From: Chromatiales bacterium
GTDB taxonomy: Bacteria; Pseudomonadota; Gammaproteobacteria; Thiohalomonadales; Thiohalomonadaceae
Direction of reading: 5' to 3'
NCBI GenBank assembly: GCA_003251535.1
Contig: QKFD01000026.1
Span: forward strand, 17,843 to 81,842
Length of the DNA: 64,000 nt
Every line of letters begins with the position of its first letter. Position 1 is the stretch's first letter. Under the pieces are notes generated by a model. It saw only the letters and a list, made by a program, of their open reading frames with translations. It made no database searches and was not told the DNA's origin. The translations under genes and the position numbers were made by a program. Shown here piece by piece: positions 36,335 through 45,101 of this stretch.

Positions 36335-37090
36335 GTGACCAAGTCCGATGACTTCGAGGGCCTGAAAGGGGAGTACTTTGCGCTGACCCGTGCACTGGTT
36401 GCCCATCTGGAGGCCAACGAGGATAGCCAGGCGGAACAGGTCCTCGACCAGATTACTCGGCTGCGGGAGCGCAGCCTGTTCCAAGAGCTTGGCAAGCTGA
36501 CCCGAGAGTTTCACGAGGCACTCAATACCTTTCGCTTCGACTCGCGCATCGCCACCCTAACCGAGACCGATATCCCCGACGCCCGTCAGCGTCTCAACTA
36601 CGTCATCACCATGACTGAGCAGTCGGCCAATCGCACCCTAGGGGCGATTGAGGAATCGACCCCCATCTGCGATGGGCTGCATGAGGAGGCGTTGGCCATT
36701 CAGGCACAGTGGGAGCGGTTCATCGGTCGAGAACTGGATGCGGAGGAGTTTCGGCAGCTGGCGCGCCGGCTCTCCCAGTTTCTGGCCCTGCTACCGGAGA
36801 GCACCGACCGGGTTAAGACCAATCTCAATGACGTCTTAATGGCGCAGGATTTCCAGGATCTCACCGGGCAGATCATCCGCAAGGTGATTACTCTGGTGGA
36901 GGAGCTGGAGCGCAATCTAGTGGACCTAGTGCGGATCTCCGGGCAGAAGTTTATTCAGCAACCCAAAGAGGAGATAGAGGAGGAGGGGCCCGACATCTCT
37001 CCTTCCGGTCCACCGGTTCCTGGCGTGGATCAGGGTACCGTCTCCGGCCAGGACGAGGTGGACGATCTGCTGTCGAGCCTCGGTTTCTGA
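36335..37090 (+). CDS. cheZ: CheY-P phosphatase CheZ
   Basis: 251 residues from GTG 36335 (GGGGGG upstream). Long helical hairpin protein. The catalytic region is MAQDFQDLTGQIIRKVI, with the Asp and Gln that contact CheY-P. The C-terminal end, DEVDDLLSSLGF, is the CheY-binding helix. It removes phosphate from CheY-P. It lies between cheY and cheA with 12-bp spacing to cheA. Confidence 0.95.
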   Translation: MTKSDDFEGLKGEYFALTRALVAHLEANEDSQAEQVLDQITRLRERSLFQELGKLTREFHEALNTFRFDSRIATLTETDIPDARQRLNYVITMTEQSANRTLGAIEESTPICDGLHEEALAIQAQWERFIGRELDAEEFRQLARRLSQFLALLPESTDRVKTNLNDVLMAQDFQDLTGQIIRKVITLVEELERNLVDLVRISGQKFIQQPKEEIEEEGPDISPSGPPVPGVDQGTVSGQDEVDDLLSSLGF

Positions 37091-37102
37091 GGAGTAGACC
37101 AC

Positions 37103-39604
37103 ATGGCGGCGTTAGACGCGGATGACGAGATCCTCCAGGACTTCCTGGTGGAGGCCAGCGAGATCCTTGAGCGGCTGAATGAACAGTTGGTCGAGTTGGA
37201 GCAGCGGGCCGATGATAAAGAGCTGCTGAACGCGGTATTTCGAGGCTTCCACACCATCAAGGGCGGAGCGGGGTTCCTCAACCTCACTGCCTTGGTGGAT
37301 GTCTGCCATCGAGCCGAGGACGTGTTCAACAAGCTGCGTAACGGCGAGTTGAGTGTCAGTGCCGAGATGATGGACACCATGCTACCGGTGCTGGACGTGC
37401 TGAACGCCCAGTTCGAGTCGTTGCGTGCCATGGAGGAGCCGGCACCGGCTGAGGCAGAGCTGCTGGAGCGGTTGGAGGCCATCGCCCGAGGTGAGGCGCC
37501 CGCTGCGGGGGCTGTAGATGAGATTGAGGCGCTAGAGGTCGAGCCGTCGGCGGTCATTACGCCATCTATCCAACCGCCCCCAGCGGGTGGTATGGCCGAG
37601 CCGGAGCTACCACCGCCAAGCGGTGCCGCGGAGGTTGCCCCCACCCCCACCCCCACCGCTGGCGGGGCGGGTTGGGCGATGGCCGGTGGGGAGCCAGATG
37701 GCGATATCACCGACGAGGAGTTTGAGGCGCTGCTCCACGCCCTGGAGACCCCGGGGGCGCCGGCCGCTGCTGAGGCAGAGTTGGCCGCCGCCATCGCCGA
37801 GCCGGCACCGCCACCTGCCGCCAGTGACGAGATCACCGAGGAGGAGTTTGAGGCGCTGTTGGATCAGCTCCACGGCAAGGGGCAGTTCCATGGGGCGCCA
37901 TCACCGGAGGTGGGCGCCGCTGACGAGGATGGGGCGGGGGGGCGTGCTGAGCCGCCGCCAGTCGCCAGCGACGAGATCACCGAAGAGGAGTTTGAGGCGC
38001 TACTGGATCAGCTCCACGGCAAAGGCCAATTTAAGGGGGCGTTACCGCCCATAGCCGAGCAGACGGCCACCCCGCCTACGGAGACGCCTGCCCCACCCAC
38101 TGCCGGGGTGGATAGCGGTGAGCCGCCTGCCGTGGCCAGTGACGAGATCACCGAGGAGGAGTTTGAGGCGCTGCTGGATCAGCTCCATGGTAAGGGGCAG
38201 TTCCACGGGATGCCGGCCGGGGCCGCAGCCGGTGGCACTCCACCCCCTACCACCCCCCCTCCACCCGCTGCCTCGGCCGCTGGGGCCGCGGAGACGCCTC
38301 CCCCCTCAGCCAAACAACCGCCTGCCGCCAAGCGGGCTGAGCCGAGCCGACCCACCCCCGCCAGCCGGCCGGCGGAGGAGGAGCGGGAGACCAAAAAGCC
38401 CGCCGCCGAGCAGAGCGAGACCACGGTTCGGGTCGATACCAAGCGGCTCGATGACATCATGAACATGGTGGGTGAGCTGGTCCTGGTGCGTAACCGCCTG
38501 GCCACCATCGCCAACCTGGAGCAGGCCGACACCACCCAGTCCCGCGAGCAGCTGCTGAAGACCGTGGCCAATCTGGATGTCGTCACCGGTGATCTCCAGG
38601 CCGCGGTGATGAAGACCCGGATGCAGCCCATCAAAAAGGTGTTCGGTCGCTTCCCGCGGGTGGTGCGCGATCTCGCCCGCTCCCTCAAGAAAGAGGTGCA
38701 TCTGGAGCTACAGGGCGAAGAGACCGATCTCGACAAGAATCTAGTCGAGGCGCTGGCCGATCCCCTGGTCCATCTGGTGCGCAACGCGGTGGATCACGGC
38801 ATTGAAATGCCCGATATGCGCACCAAGGCGGGCAAATCTGCCTCTGGTACCCTGCGCCTCTCCGCGGAGCAGGAGGGGGATCACATCCTCTTGGTCGTGG
38901 AGGATGATGGGGCCGGGATGAACCCCGAGGTGCTGCGGCGCAAGGCGGTGGAGAAGGGGATGATGGACGCCGATGCCGCGGCCCGCCTGGACGATAAAGA
39001 GGCGTTCATGCTCATCATGGCGCCCGGCTTCTCCACCAAGACGGAGATCTCCGATATCTCCGGGCGTGGCGTGGGGATGGATGTGGTCAAGACCCGCATC
39101 GCCCAGCTCAACGGCAGCATCGATATCGACTCGGTGATCGGCAAGGGGACCCGGCTCTCCATCAAGGTGCCGCTCACCCTCGCCATTATGCCGACCCTCA
39201 TGGTGAAGCTGCGGGAGCAGACCTTCGCCCTGCCGCTGGTCTCGGTCAGCGAGATCTTCCATCTCGACCTCACCCGCACCAACGTGGTAGACGGCCAACT
39301 GGTGGTGATGGTGCGGGAGAAGGCACTGCCGCTGTTCTATCTCACCCGCTGGCTGGTACGCAGCATGGCCTATGAGAAGCTGCCGAAGACCGGCCATGTG
39401 GTGGTGGTGCATGTTGGCACCCAACTGGTCGGCTTCGTGGTGGATCACCTCATTGGGCAGGAGGAGGTGGTGATCAAGCCCTTGGGCAGTATGCTGCAAG
39501 GGACCCCAGGGATGGCGGGGGCCACCATCACTGGCGATGGCAAGATCGCCCTCATCCTGGATGTCCCGGGTTTGATGAGGGCCTACGCCCGTCGCGGCGC
39601 CTAA
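37103..39604 (+). CDS. cheA: Chemotaxis histidine kinase CheA with repeated short motif in place of P2
   Basis: 833 residues. The P1 Hpt domain has phospho-His50 in FHTIKGGAGF. From about residue 115 to 435 there is no recognisable P2 fold. The region is Ala/Pro-rich with one degenerate (201-212, DITDEEFEALLH) and three near-identical 25-residue repeats (starting at 240, 288, 345; core EEEFEALLDQLHGKGQF). P3 dimerisation begins near 440 (VDTKRLDDIMNMVGELVL). The ATPase domain follows (LVHLVRNAVDHGIEMP, GRGVGMDVVKTRI) and a P5 CheW-like end. The repeats resemble the CheY-binding peptides of FliM and CheZ, and may replace P2 or serve as the ParP-binding region. Confidence 0.95.
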   Translation: MAALDADDEILQDFLVEASEILERLNEQLVELEQRADDKELLNAVFRGFHTIKGGAGFLNLTALVDVCHRAEDVFNKLRNGELSVSAEMMDTMLPVLDVLNAQFESLRAMEEPAPAEAELLERLEAIARGEAPAAGAVDEIEALEVEPSAVITPSIQPPPAGGMAEPELPPPSGAAEVAPTPTPTAGGAGWAMAGGEPDGDITDEEFEALLHALETPGAPAAAEAELAAAIAEPAPPPAASDEITEEEFEALLDQLHGKGQFHGAPSPEVGAADEDGAGGRAEPPPVASDEITEEEFEALLDQLHGKGQFKGALPPIAEQTATPPTETPAPPTAGVDSGEPPAVASDEITEEEFEALLDQLHGKGQFHGMPAGAAAGGTPPPTTPPPPAASAAGAAETPPPSAKQPPAAKRAEPSRPTPASRPAEEERETKKPAAEQSETTVRVDTKRLDDIMNMVGELVLVRNRLATIANLEQADTTQSREQLLKTVANLDVVTGDLQAAVMKTRMQPIKKVFGRFPRVVRDLARSLKKEVHLELQGEETDLDKNLVEALADPLVHLVRNAVDHGIEMPDMRTKAGKSASGTLRLSAEQEGDHILLVVEDDGAGMNPEVLRRKAVEKGMMDADAAARLDDKEAFMLIMAPGFSTKTEISDISGRGVGMDVVKTRIAQLNGSIDIDSVIGKGTRLSIKVPLTLAIMPTLMVKLREQTFALPLVSVSEIFHLDLTRTNVVDGQLVVMVREKALPLFYLTRWLVRSMAYEKLPKTGHVVVVHVGTQLVGFVVDHLIGQEEVVIKPLGSMLQGTPGMAGATITGDGKIALILDVPGLMRAYARRGA
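37703..38209 (+). repeat. In-frame repeats within cheA
   Basis: Three 75-bp units at 37820-37894, 37964-38038 and 38135-38209 encode almost the same 25 residues, and a shorter diverged unit starts at 37703. The spacers are variable, Pro/Ala-rich and unrelated in sequence, so selection seems to keep the motif but not the linkers. High DNA identity between units suggests recent duplication or gene conversion. Confidence 0.9.
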
Positions 39605-39742
39605 CAGCGCTCCACGCCCCTCGGCCGCCAACTGGCTGGGGAGTTAGGGGGCGAGGGCTGGGGCAGATTACCCTACGAAAAGGCCCGCGGTGGTGCGATC
39701 ATGGTCTGCTATTCGTTCATGACAACACGGTTTGGAGGATGA

Positions 39743-40882
39743 ATGCCCGTTCGGGTTCTGGTAGTGGATGACTCCGGCTTCTTCCGGCGACGGGTGACAG
39801 AGATGTTGAAGGCCGATCCGCGCCTGGAGGTGGTGGGTGATGCCGCAGATGGTGCCCAAGCGGTGGAGAAGGCCGCCCAACTCCGGCCCGATGTCATCAC
39901 TATGGATATCGAGATGCCGGTCATGGATGGCATAACCGCCGTGCGGCGCATCATGGCCAGCCACCCGCGCCCAATCTTGATGTTCTCCTCCCTCACCACC
40001 GACGGTGCCAAGGCGACCCTCGACGCCCTCGATGCCGGGGCCGTCGACTACCTGCCCAAACGGTTTGAAGATATCTCCCGCGACAAGGATGAGGCGCGCC
40101 GTCAGCTGTGCGAGCGGGTCTACTCCCTCGGGAGCCGCGGTCGTGCCCGCAGCTTCTCCCGTCCAGCCACCTCTACGGCCACCTCTCCAGCACCCACCGC
40201 GACCCCTCGCCCCCGCTTGGGGAGCGCACTGGGGGGGGCCTTGGGGGGGACCTCCGTCTCTCCGGTCGCCACCGCCGCCACGCGGCCGGTGGTGGTGCCG
40301 GCCGCCCGCCGTGGTCAGCTGCGGCTCCTGGCCATCGGTACCTCCACCGGCGGGCCGGTGGCGCTGCAAGAGGTGTTGACCCGTCTACCGGGCAACTTCC
40401 CGCTCCCCATCCTGCTGATCCAGCATATGCCTGGTAGTTTCACCCCGGCCTTTGCCCAGCGCCTCAATCAACAGTGCCAGATCCAGGTCAAAGAGGCGGC
40501 GGATGGCGATGAGCTGCGGCCTGGCTTGGCCCTGCTCGCCCCCGGCGGCAAGCAGATGACCCTGGAGCAGCGCGGTGGGCGGAGCGTGGTGCGCATCAGC
40601 GAGTCCGATCCAGCCCTCAACTACAAACCATCGGTCGATGTCACCTTCAGCTCCATCGCCCGGATCTACCCCGCCCACACCCTGGCGGTGGTACTGACCG
40701 GCATGGGGGCCGATGGCCGTGAAGGGGCCCGCCTGCTCAAGGCAGGGGGCTCCACCATCTGGGCGCAAGATGAGGCCACCTGTGTCGTCTATGGGATGCC
40801 GGCGGCAGTGGTGGATGCCGGTCTCACCTCCATGGTCTTGCCGCTGCCCGAGATTGGGCCGGCCATCGTTAAACAGGTCTAA
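39743..40882 (+). CDS. cheB: Chemotaxis methylesterase CheB
   Basis: 379 residues. The N-terminal receiver has VLVVDDSGFFRRR, Asp in ITMDIEMPVMDG and a DYLPK lysine. A Ser/Pro/Ala-rich linker follows, and the C-terminal methylesterase has its triad in IGTSTGGPVALQ (Ser), IQHMPGSFTPAFA (His) and LTGMGADGREGA (Asp). It demethylates or deamidates chemoreceptors. ATG 39743 has TTTGGAGG upstream. The 138-bp gap after cheA holds no gene that I see. No cheR is in the window. Confidence 0.95.
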   Translation: MPVRVLVVDDSGFFRRRVTEMLKADPRLEVVGDAADGAQAVEKAAQLRPDVITMDIEMPVMDGITAVRRIMASHPRPILMFSSLTTDGAKATLDALDAGAVDYLPKRFEDISRDKDEARRQLCERVYSLGSRGRARSFSRPATSTATSPAPTATPRPRLGSALGGALGGTSVSPVATAATRPVVVPAARRGQLRLLAIGTSTGGPVALQEVLTRLPGNFPLPILLIQHMPGSFTPAFAQRLNQQCQIQVKEAADGDELRPGLALLAPGGKQMTLEQRGGRSVVRISESDPALNYKPSVDVTFSSIARIYPAHTLAVVLTGMGADGREGARLLKAGGSTIWAQDEATCVVYGMPAAVVDAGLTSMVLPLPEIGPAIVKQV

Positions 40883-40887
40883 ACGCC

Positions 40888-41628
40888 GTGGACTTCCTTA
40901 GCCTCATCGGTCTGGTGCTCGGGGTTGGGGCACTGCTGCTCGGCCAGTTCCTGGAGGGGGGGCAGGCCAGCACCCTGGTGAATGGCCCGGCGGCGATGAT
41001 CGTCATCGGTGGCACCATGGGGGCGATCATGCTACAGACCCCCATCGTCATCTTCATGCGCGCCTTTCGGATGTTGGTCTGGGTGGTCAATCCCCCCCAA
41101 CTCAATCCCGACGAGACCATCGCCAAGTTGGTGCACTGGAGCAACATCGCCCGCAAGGAGGGGTTGCTAGGATTGGAGGCGATCTCCGATGCCGAGCCGG
41201 ACCCCTTTGCCCGTAAAGGGTTGCAGCTGCTGGTGGATGGTTCTGAACCGGAGATGATGCGCTCTATTCTGGAGGTGGACGTGGATACGCGGGAGCACCA
41301 TGATCTCCAGGCGGCCAAGGTCTACGAGTCCATGGGGGGGTACACCCCCACCATCGGGATCATCGGCGCGGTGATGGGGCTGATTCAGGTGATGAATAAC
41401 CTCTCGGATCCAGGCAAACTGGGCCACGGTATTGCGGTGGCCTTTGTGGCCACCATCTACGGTGTTGGCCTTGCCAACCTGCTGCTCATCCCCATCGCTC
41501 AGAAATTGAAGAGCCAGGTCCTCTCCCAAAGCCAGTTCCGCTATATGGTGATCGACGGTATCGTCTCCATCGCCGAAGGTGAGAATCCCCGCAATATCGA
41601 GACCAAACTCCAGGGTTACCTCCATTGA
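40888..41628 (+). CDS. Flagellar stator protein, MotA/PomA family (MotC type)
   Basis: 246 residues starting at GTG 40888. Four membrane segments and the family stretches LIGLVLGVGALLLGQFLEGG, GGYTPTIGIIGAVMGLIQVM and VAFVATIYGVGLANLLLIPI. It forms the ion-conducting stator with the next gene. Position downstream of cheB, in front of motD, parC and parP, corresponds to Pseudomonas motC. Whether it uses H+ or Na+ cannot be decided here. Confidence 0.92.
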   Translation: MDFLSLIGLVLGVGALLLGQFLEGGQASTLVNGPAAMIVIGGTMGAIMLQTPIVIFMRAFRMLVWVVNPPQLNPDETIAKLVHWSNIARKEGLLGLEAISDAEPDPFARKGLQLLVDGSEPEMMRSILEVDVDTREHHDLQAAKVYESMGGYTPTIGIIGAVMGLIQVMNNLSDPGKLGHGIAVAFVATIYGVGLANLLLIPIAQKLKSQVLSQSQFRYMVIDGIVSIAEGENPRNIETKLQGYLH

Positions 41629-41637
41629 CGGGTCGGC

Positions 41638-42540
41638 ATGAAAAAAGGCGAGAGACGGCGTTCGCGCCACCGTCGCATTATCGATCGGGCGCAGGCGTAC
41701 CACGATATGCCACGTAAACGTCGCCATGAAGAGCATGAGAACCTGGAGCGGTGGCTGATCTCCTACGCCGACTTCATCACCCTGCTGTTTGCCTTTTTTG
41801 TGGTCATGTACGCCGTCTCCTCCATCAATGAAGGTAAGTATCGGGTGCTCTCCGATACCCTGGTCTCCGCCTTCAATACCCAGCCCAAGAGCCTGCAACC
41901 GATCCAGGTGGGTATGGATGGGATGCAGGGGGATCCGGCCGCCATCAACAAGCCGGAGCGGCTCTCTGGGGGGAAACCGAGCGTCATCGAGATGTTGCGT
42001 CAGACGGCGCAGTCAGACGCCTTGGCCCGCATCGCCACCGATTTTGAGAGCGCCCTGGCGCCGCTCATCAATGAAGACCTCATCAAGGTCACCAAGAACG
42101 ACCTCTGGGTGGAGATCGAGATCAACACCAGCATTTTGTTTGACTCTGGCAGCGCTCGACTCTCGGCCCAGTCGCAGCCGGTACTCGCCTCCATCGCGGG
42201 GATCCTCCAGCGCTACCCCAACCACCTCCAAGTGGAGGGGTTCACCGATAACCTCCCCATCTCCACCGAGGTGTTCCCCTCCAACTGGGAGCTATCGGCG
42301 GCGCGGGCGGCCAGCGTGGTCCACCTTTTTATGACCAACGGGGTCCAGCCGGAGCGCATGGCGGCCATCGGTTACGGTGAGTATCGGCCGGTGGCCGACA
42401 ACGCCACGGCCGATGGGCGGCAGCAGAACCGCCGGGTCTCGGTGGTGGTACTGGCCGATGCCAACGCCCGCAAGGCGCTCGACATCGAACGCAATCGGGC
42501 CACGACGGGTGACAACTCGGTGGCGGAGTCGAAGCCATGA
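41638..42540 (+). CDS. Flagellar stator protein, MotB family (MotD type)
   Basis: 300 residues. A basic N-terminus (MKKGERRRSRHRR) precedes one membrane segment with the conserved ion-binding Asp in WLISYADFITLLFAFFVVMY. An OmpA-like peptidoglycan-binding domain follows (LFDSGSARLSAQSQPVL, VEGFTDNLPI, NRRVSVVVLA). It anchors the stator to the cell wall. It starts 9 bp after the MotA-type gene and overlaps the parC-like start. Confidence 0.93.
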   Translation: MKKGERRRSRHRRIIDRAQAYHDMPRKRRHEEHENLERWLISYADFITLLFAFFVVMYAVSSINEGKYRVLSDTLVSAFNTQPKSLQPIQVGMDGMQGDPAAINKPERLSGGKPSVIEMLRQTAQSDALARIATDFESALAPLINEDLIKVTKNDLWVEIEINTSILFDSGSARLSAQSQPVLASIAGILQRYPNHLQVEGFTDNLPISTEVFPSNWELSAARAASVVHLFMTNGVQPERMAAIGYGEYRPVADNATADGRQQNRRVSVVVLADANARKALDIERNRATTGDNSVAESKP

Positions 42541-43340
42541 AGATCTGGGCCGTGGCCAATCAGAAAGGGGGGGTCGGGAAGACCACCACCGTGGTCACCC
42601 TGGCCGGCTTACTGAGCCAACAGGGGCAGCGGGTGCTGGTGGTGGATCTGGACCCCCACGGCTCCCTCACCACCTACTTCGGCTTCGATCCCGATACCCT
42701 GGAGCGGAGTGTCTATACCCTCTTCCAGGCCACCGCCGCGGAGCAACGGCCCGATCCGGAGGCGCTCCTGCGCCCCACCCGTTTCGAGCCACTACGACTC
42801 CTACCCGCCTCCACCGCACTGGCGACCCTCGATCGCCAATTGGGGTCACGGGAGGGGATGGGCCTGGTACTGGCCCGCGCCCTGCAAGCACTGGCCGGTC
42901 AGTTCGATCACATCTTCATCGACTGTCCACCCGTGGTGGGGGTGCTGATGATCAACGCCATGGCCGCCTGCCAGCACCTGCTTATCCCCGTACAGACGGA
43001 GTTTCTCGCGCTCAAGGGGCTGGAGCGGATGATGCGCACCTTGGCCATGGTGCTGCGGGCGCGCAAACGGCCGTTGGCCTACACCATCATTCCCACCATG
43101 TTCGATCGCCACATCCGCTCCGCGGCGGAGGCGCTGACCCAGCTGCGGCAGAACTATCCAGAGGCGGTCTGGCAGTCGGTTATCCCGGTAGACGCCCTGT
43201 TCCGCGAGGCGAGTCGGGAGGGGATCCCCCTCTCCATCTCCAACCCAACTGCCCGTGGCACCATCGCCTATGGGGCGCTGCTGGCCGATCTCCTCCATGG
43301 GGGGCATGAGGCGGCGCTGCCCCAGGTGCAGCAGGCATGA
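42537..43340 (+). CDS. parC: ParA-family ATPase, ParC type (polar positioning of chemotaxis arrays)
   Basis: 267 residues. Deviant Walker A NQKGGVGKTTTVVTLAGLL, A' motif VDLDPHGSLTTYFGFDPD and switch II IDCPPVVGVLMINAM. Not the chromosome partition ParA: there is no parB, and it lies between motD and a CheW-like gene. In Vibrio the equivalent ParC recruits chemotaxis arrays to the pole together with ParP. ATGA overlaps join it to both neighbours. Confidence 0.88.
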   Translation: MKIWAVANQKGGVGKTTTVVTLAGLLSQQGQRVLVVDLDPHGSLTTYFGFDPDTLERSVYTLFQATAAEQRPDPEALLRPTRFEPLRLLPASTALATLDRQLGSREGMGLVLARALQALAGQFDHIFIDCPPVVGVLMINAMAACQHLLIPVQTEFLALKGLERMMRTLAMVLRARKRPLAYTIIPTMFDRHIRSAAEALTQLRQNYPEAVWQSVIPVDALFREASREGIPLSISNPTARGTIAYGALLADLLHGGHEAALPQVQQA

Positions 43341-44041
43341 GCGAGAAGCGCGAACTGGCCCCGACCACGCTGCTGGATGAGCGGGACGCCCTGAGCTTCT
43401 ACCTGGAGGCGCTGCTGCGCGAGGTCCCGACGTTGGATGAGGAGCCTGCGCCTGGGGTGGTGGCGCCCGCACCACCCACCCCGGCGCCGCCCGCGCCCAC
43501 TCTGGCCCCCCCGGCAACGCAGACGCAGCCGGCGGTGGTGGCCACGGCCATCATCCCCGACTGGGCCAGTGAACGCTTTCCGGTACTGCTCTTTAAATGC
43601 GGTGGCCTCACCTTGGCGGTGCCGCTGGTGGAGCTATCTGGGGTGCAGGAGTGGAAGGGGGAGCGGATCACCCCCATGCCCGGCCACTCCCAAGCCTTTC
43701 TCGGTCTGACCCTCTACCGCGGCCGCAACGTGCCGGTGGTAGATACCGCCCGTCTGGTCCTACCAGAGGATAAACTGGCCCGCCTGGAGAGCAGTGCGGC
43801 GGAGCGGGTGCGGCGCATCGTCTTCATCGAGGATGGCAGTTGGGGACTGGCCTGCGATGAGGTGGCCGAGGTGGTCAGTTTGGCGCCGGATCAGGTGCGC
43901 TGGCGCACCAGCCGCACCCGGCGCAAGTGGTTGGCCGGCACCGTCATCGAACATATGTGTGCCCTCATCGATCCACCGAAATTTGCCGAGATGTTGGCCA
44001 CTGGCCAAGAGGATGAGGTGGCGGTGGGGCGTAGCGATTGA
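43337..44041 (+). CDS. parP: CheW-like protein ParP
   Basis: 234 residues. A Pro/Ala-rich N-terminal region (about 35-65) is followed by a diverged CheW-like domain (FPVLLFKCGGLTLAVPLVEL, GLTLYRGRNVPVVDTARLVL, KWLAGTVIEHMCALID). It differs from the two true CheW proteins and pairs with the ParA-like gene. In Vibrio ParP binds CheA and ParC and keeps arrays at the pole; I transfer that role by synteny and domain type. Confidence 0.85.
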   Translation: MSEKRELAPTTLLDERDALSFYLEALLREVPTLDEEPAPGVVAPAPPTPAPPAPTLAPPATQTQPAVVATAIIPDWASERFPVLLFKCGGLTLAVPLVELSGVQEWKGERITPMPGHSQAFLGLTLYRGRNVPVVDTARLVLPEDKLARLESSAAERVRRIVFIEDGSWGLACDEVAEVVSLAPDQVRWRTSRTRRKWLAGTVIEHMCALIDPPKFAEMLATGQEDEVAVGRSD

Positions 44042-44127
44042 ACCGATAGCGGCGGCTATCTTGGGGGTCCCTCCCGCCCCATGGGTGGGCGGAGGTGCCG
44101 GGCCTGATCCACAGCAACGGAGGGGAG

Positions 44128-44604
44128 ATGAGCGATAAGGCAGCAGCATCCCACAGCGTCGATACCGTCACCCAGTGGGTCACCTTCCGCTTGGGGGCCG
44201 AGAAATATGGGGTCAACGTCATGCACGTCAAGGAGGTGCTGCGTGAGTCGGAGATCGCCCCGGTGCCCGGAGCCCCCGATTTTGTGCTCGGCATTATCAA
44301 CCTGCGTGGCAACGTGGTCACCGTGATTGACACCCGCAAGCGCTTCGCCTTGGAAGAGAAGGAGCCGGATGATGCCACCCGCATTGTCATCATCGAGATG
44401 GATGACCAGGTGGTGGGGATGCAGGTGGATGCGGTGGCGGAGGTGCTGGATATCGCCGACTCACAGGTGGAGCTGGCCCCCAATGTGGGCAACGACGAGA
44501 GTTCCAAATATATCCAGGGGGTGAGCCAGCAGGACAATGAGCTGGTGATCTTGGTGGGGTTGGAGAAGCTGCTCCGGGCTGAAAGTAGCTGGGCAGCGGA
44601 TTGA
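44128..44604 (+). CDS. cheW: CheW chemotaxis coupling protein
   Basis: 158 residues from ATG 44128, with AGGGGAG directly upstream; an earlier in-frame codon adds 11 unsupported residues. Single CheW domain: WVTFRLGAEKYGVNVMHVKE, PVPGAPDFVLGIINLRGNVV. It is the CheW of the main cluster and a close relative of the copy at 17044-17520. Confidence 0.95.
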   Translation: MSDKAAASHSVDTVTQWVTFRLGAEKYGVNVMHVKEVLRESEIAPVPGAPDFVLGIINLRGNVVTVIDTRKRFALEEKEPDDATRIVIIEMDDQVVGMQVDAVAEVLDIADSQVELAPNVGNDESSKYIQGVSQQDNELVILVGLEKLLRAESSWAAD

Positions 44605-44617
44605 GTCGGCCAGCGGC

Positions 44618-45055
44618 GTGGGCATAGCGGATGTCAGCCTCTATCTCGCCATCGCTGCCCTGACTGCGGCGGTGGTGGTGCCACTGCTACTGTTGCCAAG
44701 CGTGCGACGCGAGCAGCAGGAGCGGCAGCGGTTGGCGGCTCGTTTCCGCCCCCTGGGCGATGAGCTGGCGGCCCTACACGGATCGTTCATGGCCTTGGCC
44801 GAGCGGATCGAGCGGCTGGAGCAGCGGATCGAGCAGCAGCAGCGCCGCCTGGAGCAGACCGGGCGTTATGTCGATGAACTGCGGCTTAAACAGGAGCAGC
44901 TGGATCGCAACACCGAACCGCTCACCAGCGGCTACGTGCAGGCGTTGAAGTTGGCGGAGAAGGGGGCCTCGGCCGATGAGCTGATCGAGCTGTGTGGTCT
45001 CACCCGCGGCGAGGCCGAGCTAGTCACCATGATGCAACGCGCCCAGCGGCGCTGA
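44618..45055 (+). CDS. DUF2802 family protein
   Basis: 145 residues starting at GTG 44618, 13 bp after cheW. One N-terminal membrane segment (YLAIAALTAAVVVPLLLLPS), a strong coiled coil (about residues 35-95, Glu/Gln/Arg-rich), and a helical end containing EKGASADELIELCGLTRGEAELV. This last stretch has the form of the DUF2802 helix-turn-helix-like end. The gene is usually next to cheW in polar-flagellated gammaproteobacteria, but its function is not established to my knowledge. Confidence 0.82.
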   Translation: MGIADVSLYLAIAALTAAVVVPLLLLPSVRREQQERQRLAARFRPLGDELAALHGSFMALAERIERLEQRIEQQQRRLEQTGRYVDELRLKQEQLDRNTEPLTSGYVQALKLAEKGASADELIELCGLTRGEAELVTMMQRAQRR

Positions 45056-45090
45056 GGGGCGGCGCCGGCCGCGTCGGCCGCCACCGCCCC
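45056..45090. terminator. Bidirectional hairpin between the flagellar block and glgP
   Basis: GGGGCGG (45056-45062) pairs with CCGCCCC (45084-45090), and an inner GGCCG/CGGCC stem lies at 45067-45079. It fills the gap between two convergent genes, directly after the DUF2802 stop. There is no T run, so it is a likely but not certain terminator. Confidence 0.55.
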
Positions 45091-45101
45091 AGAGCAGGAC
45101 C

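Noticed and set aside
42537..43340. Chromosome-partition ParA
   Set aside because: No parB or parS-like repeats nearby, and it sits between motD and a CheW-like gene, the position of the chemotaxis-type ParC.
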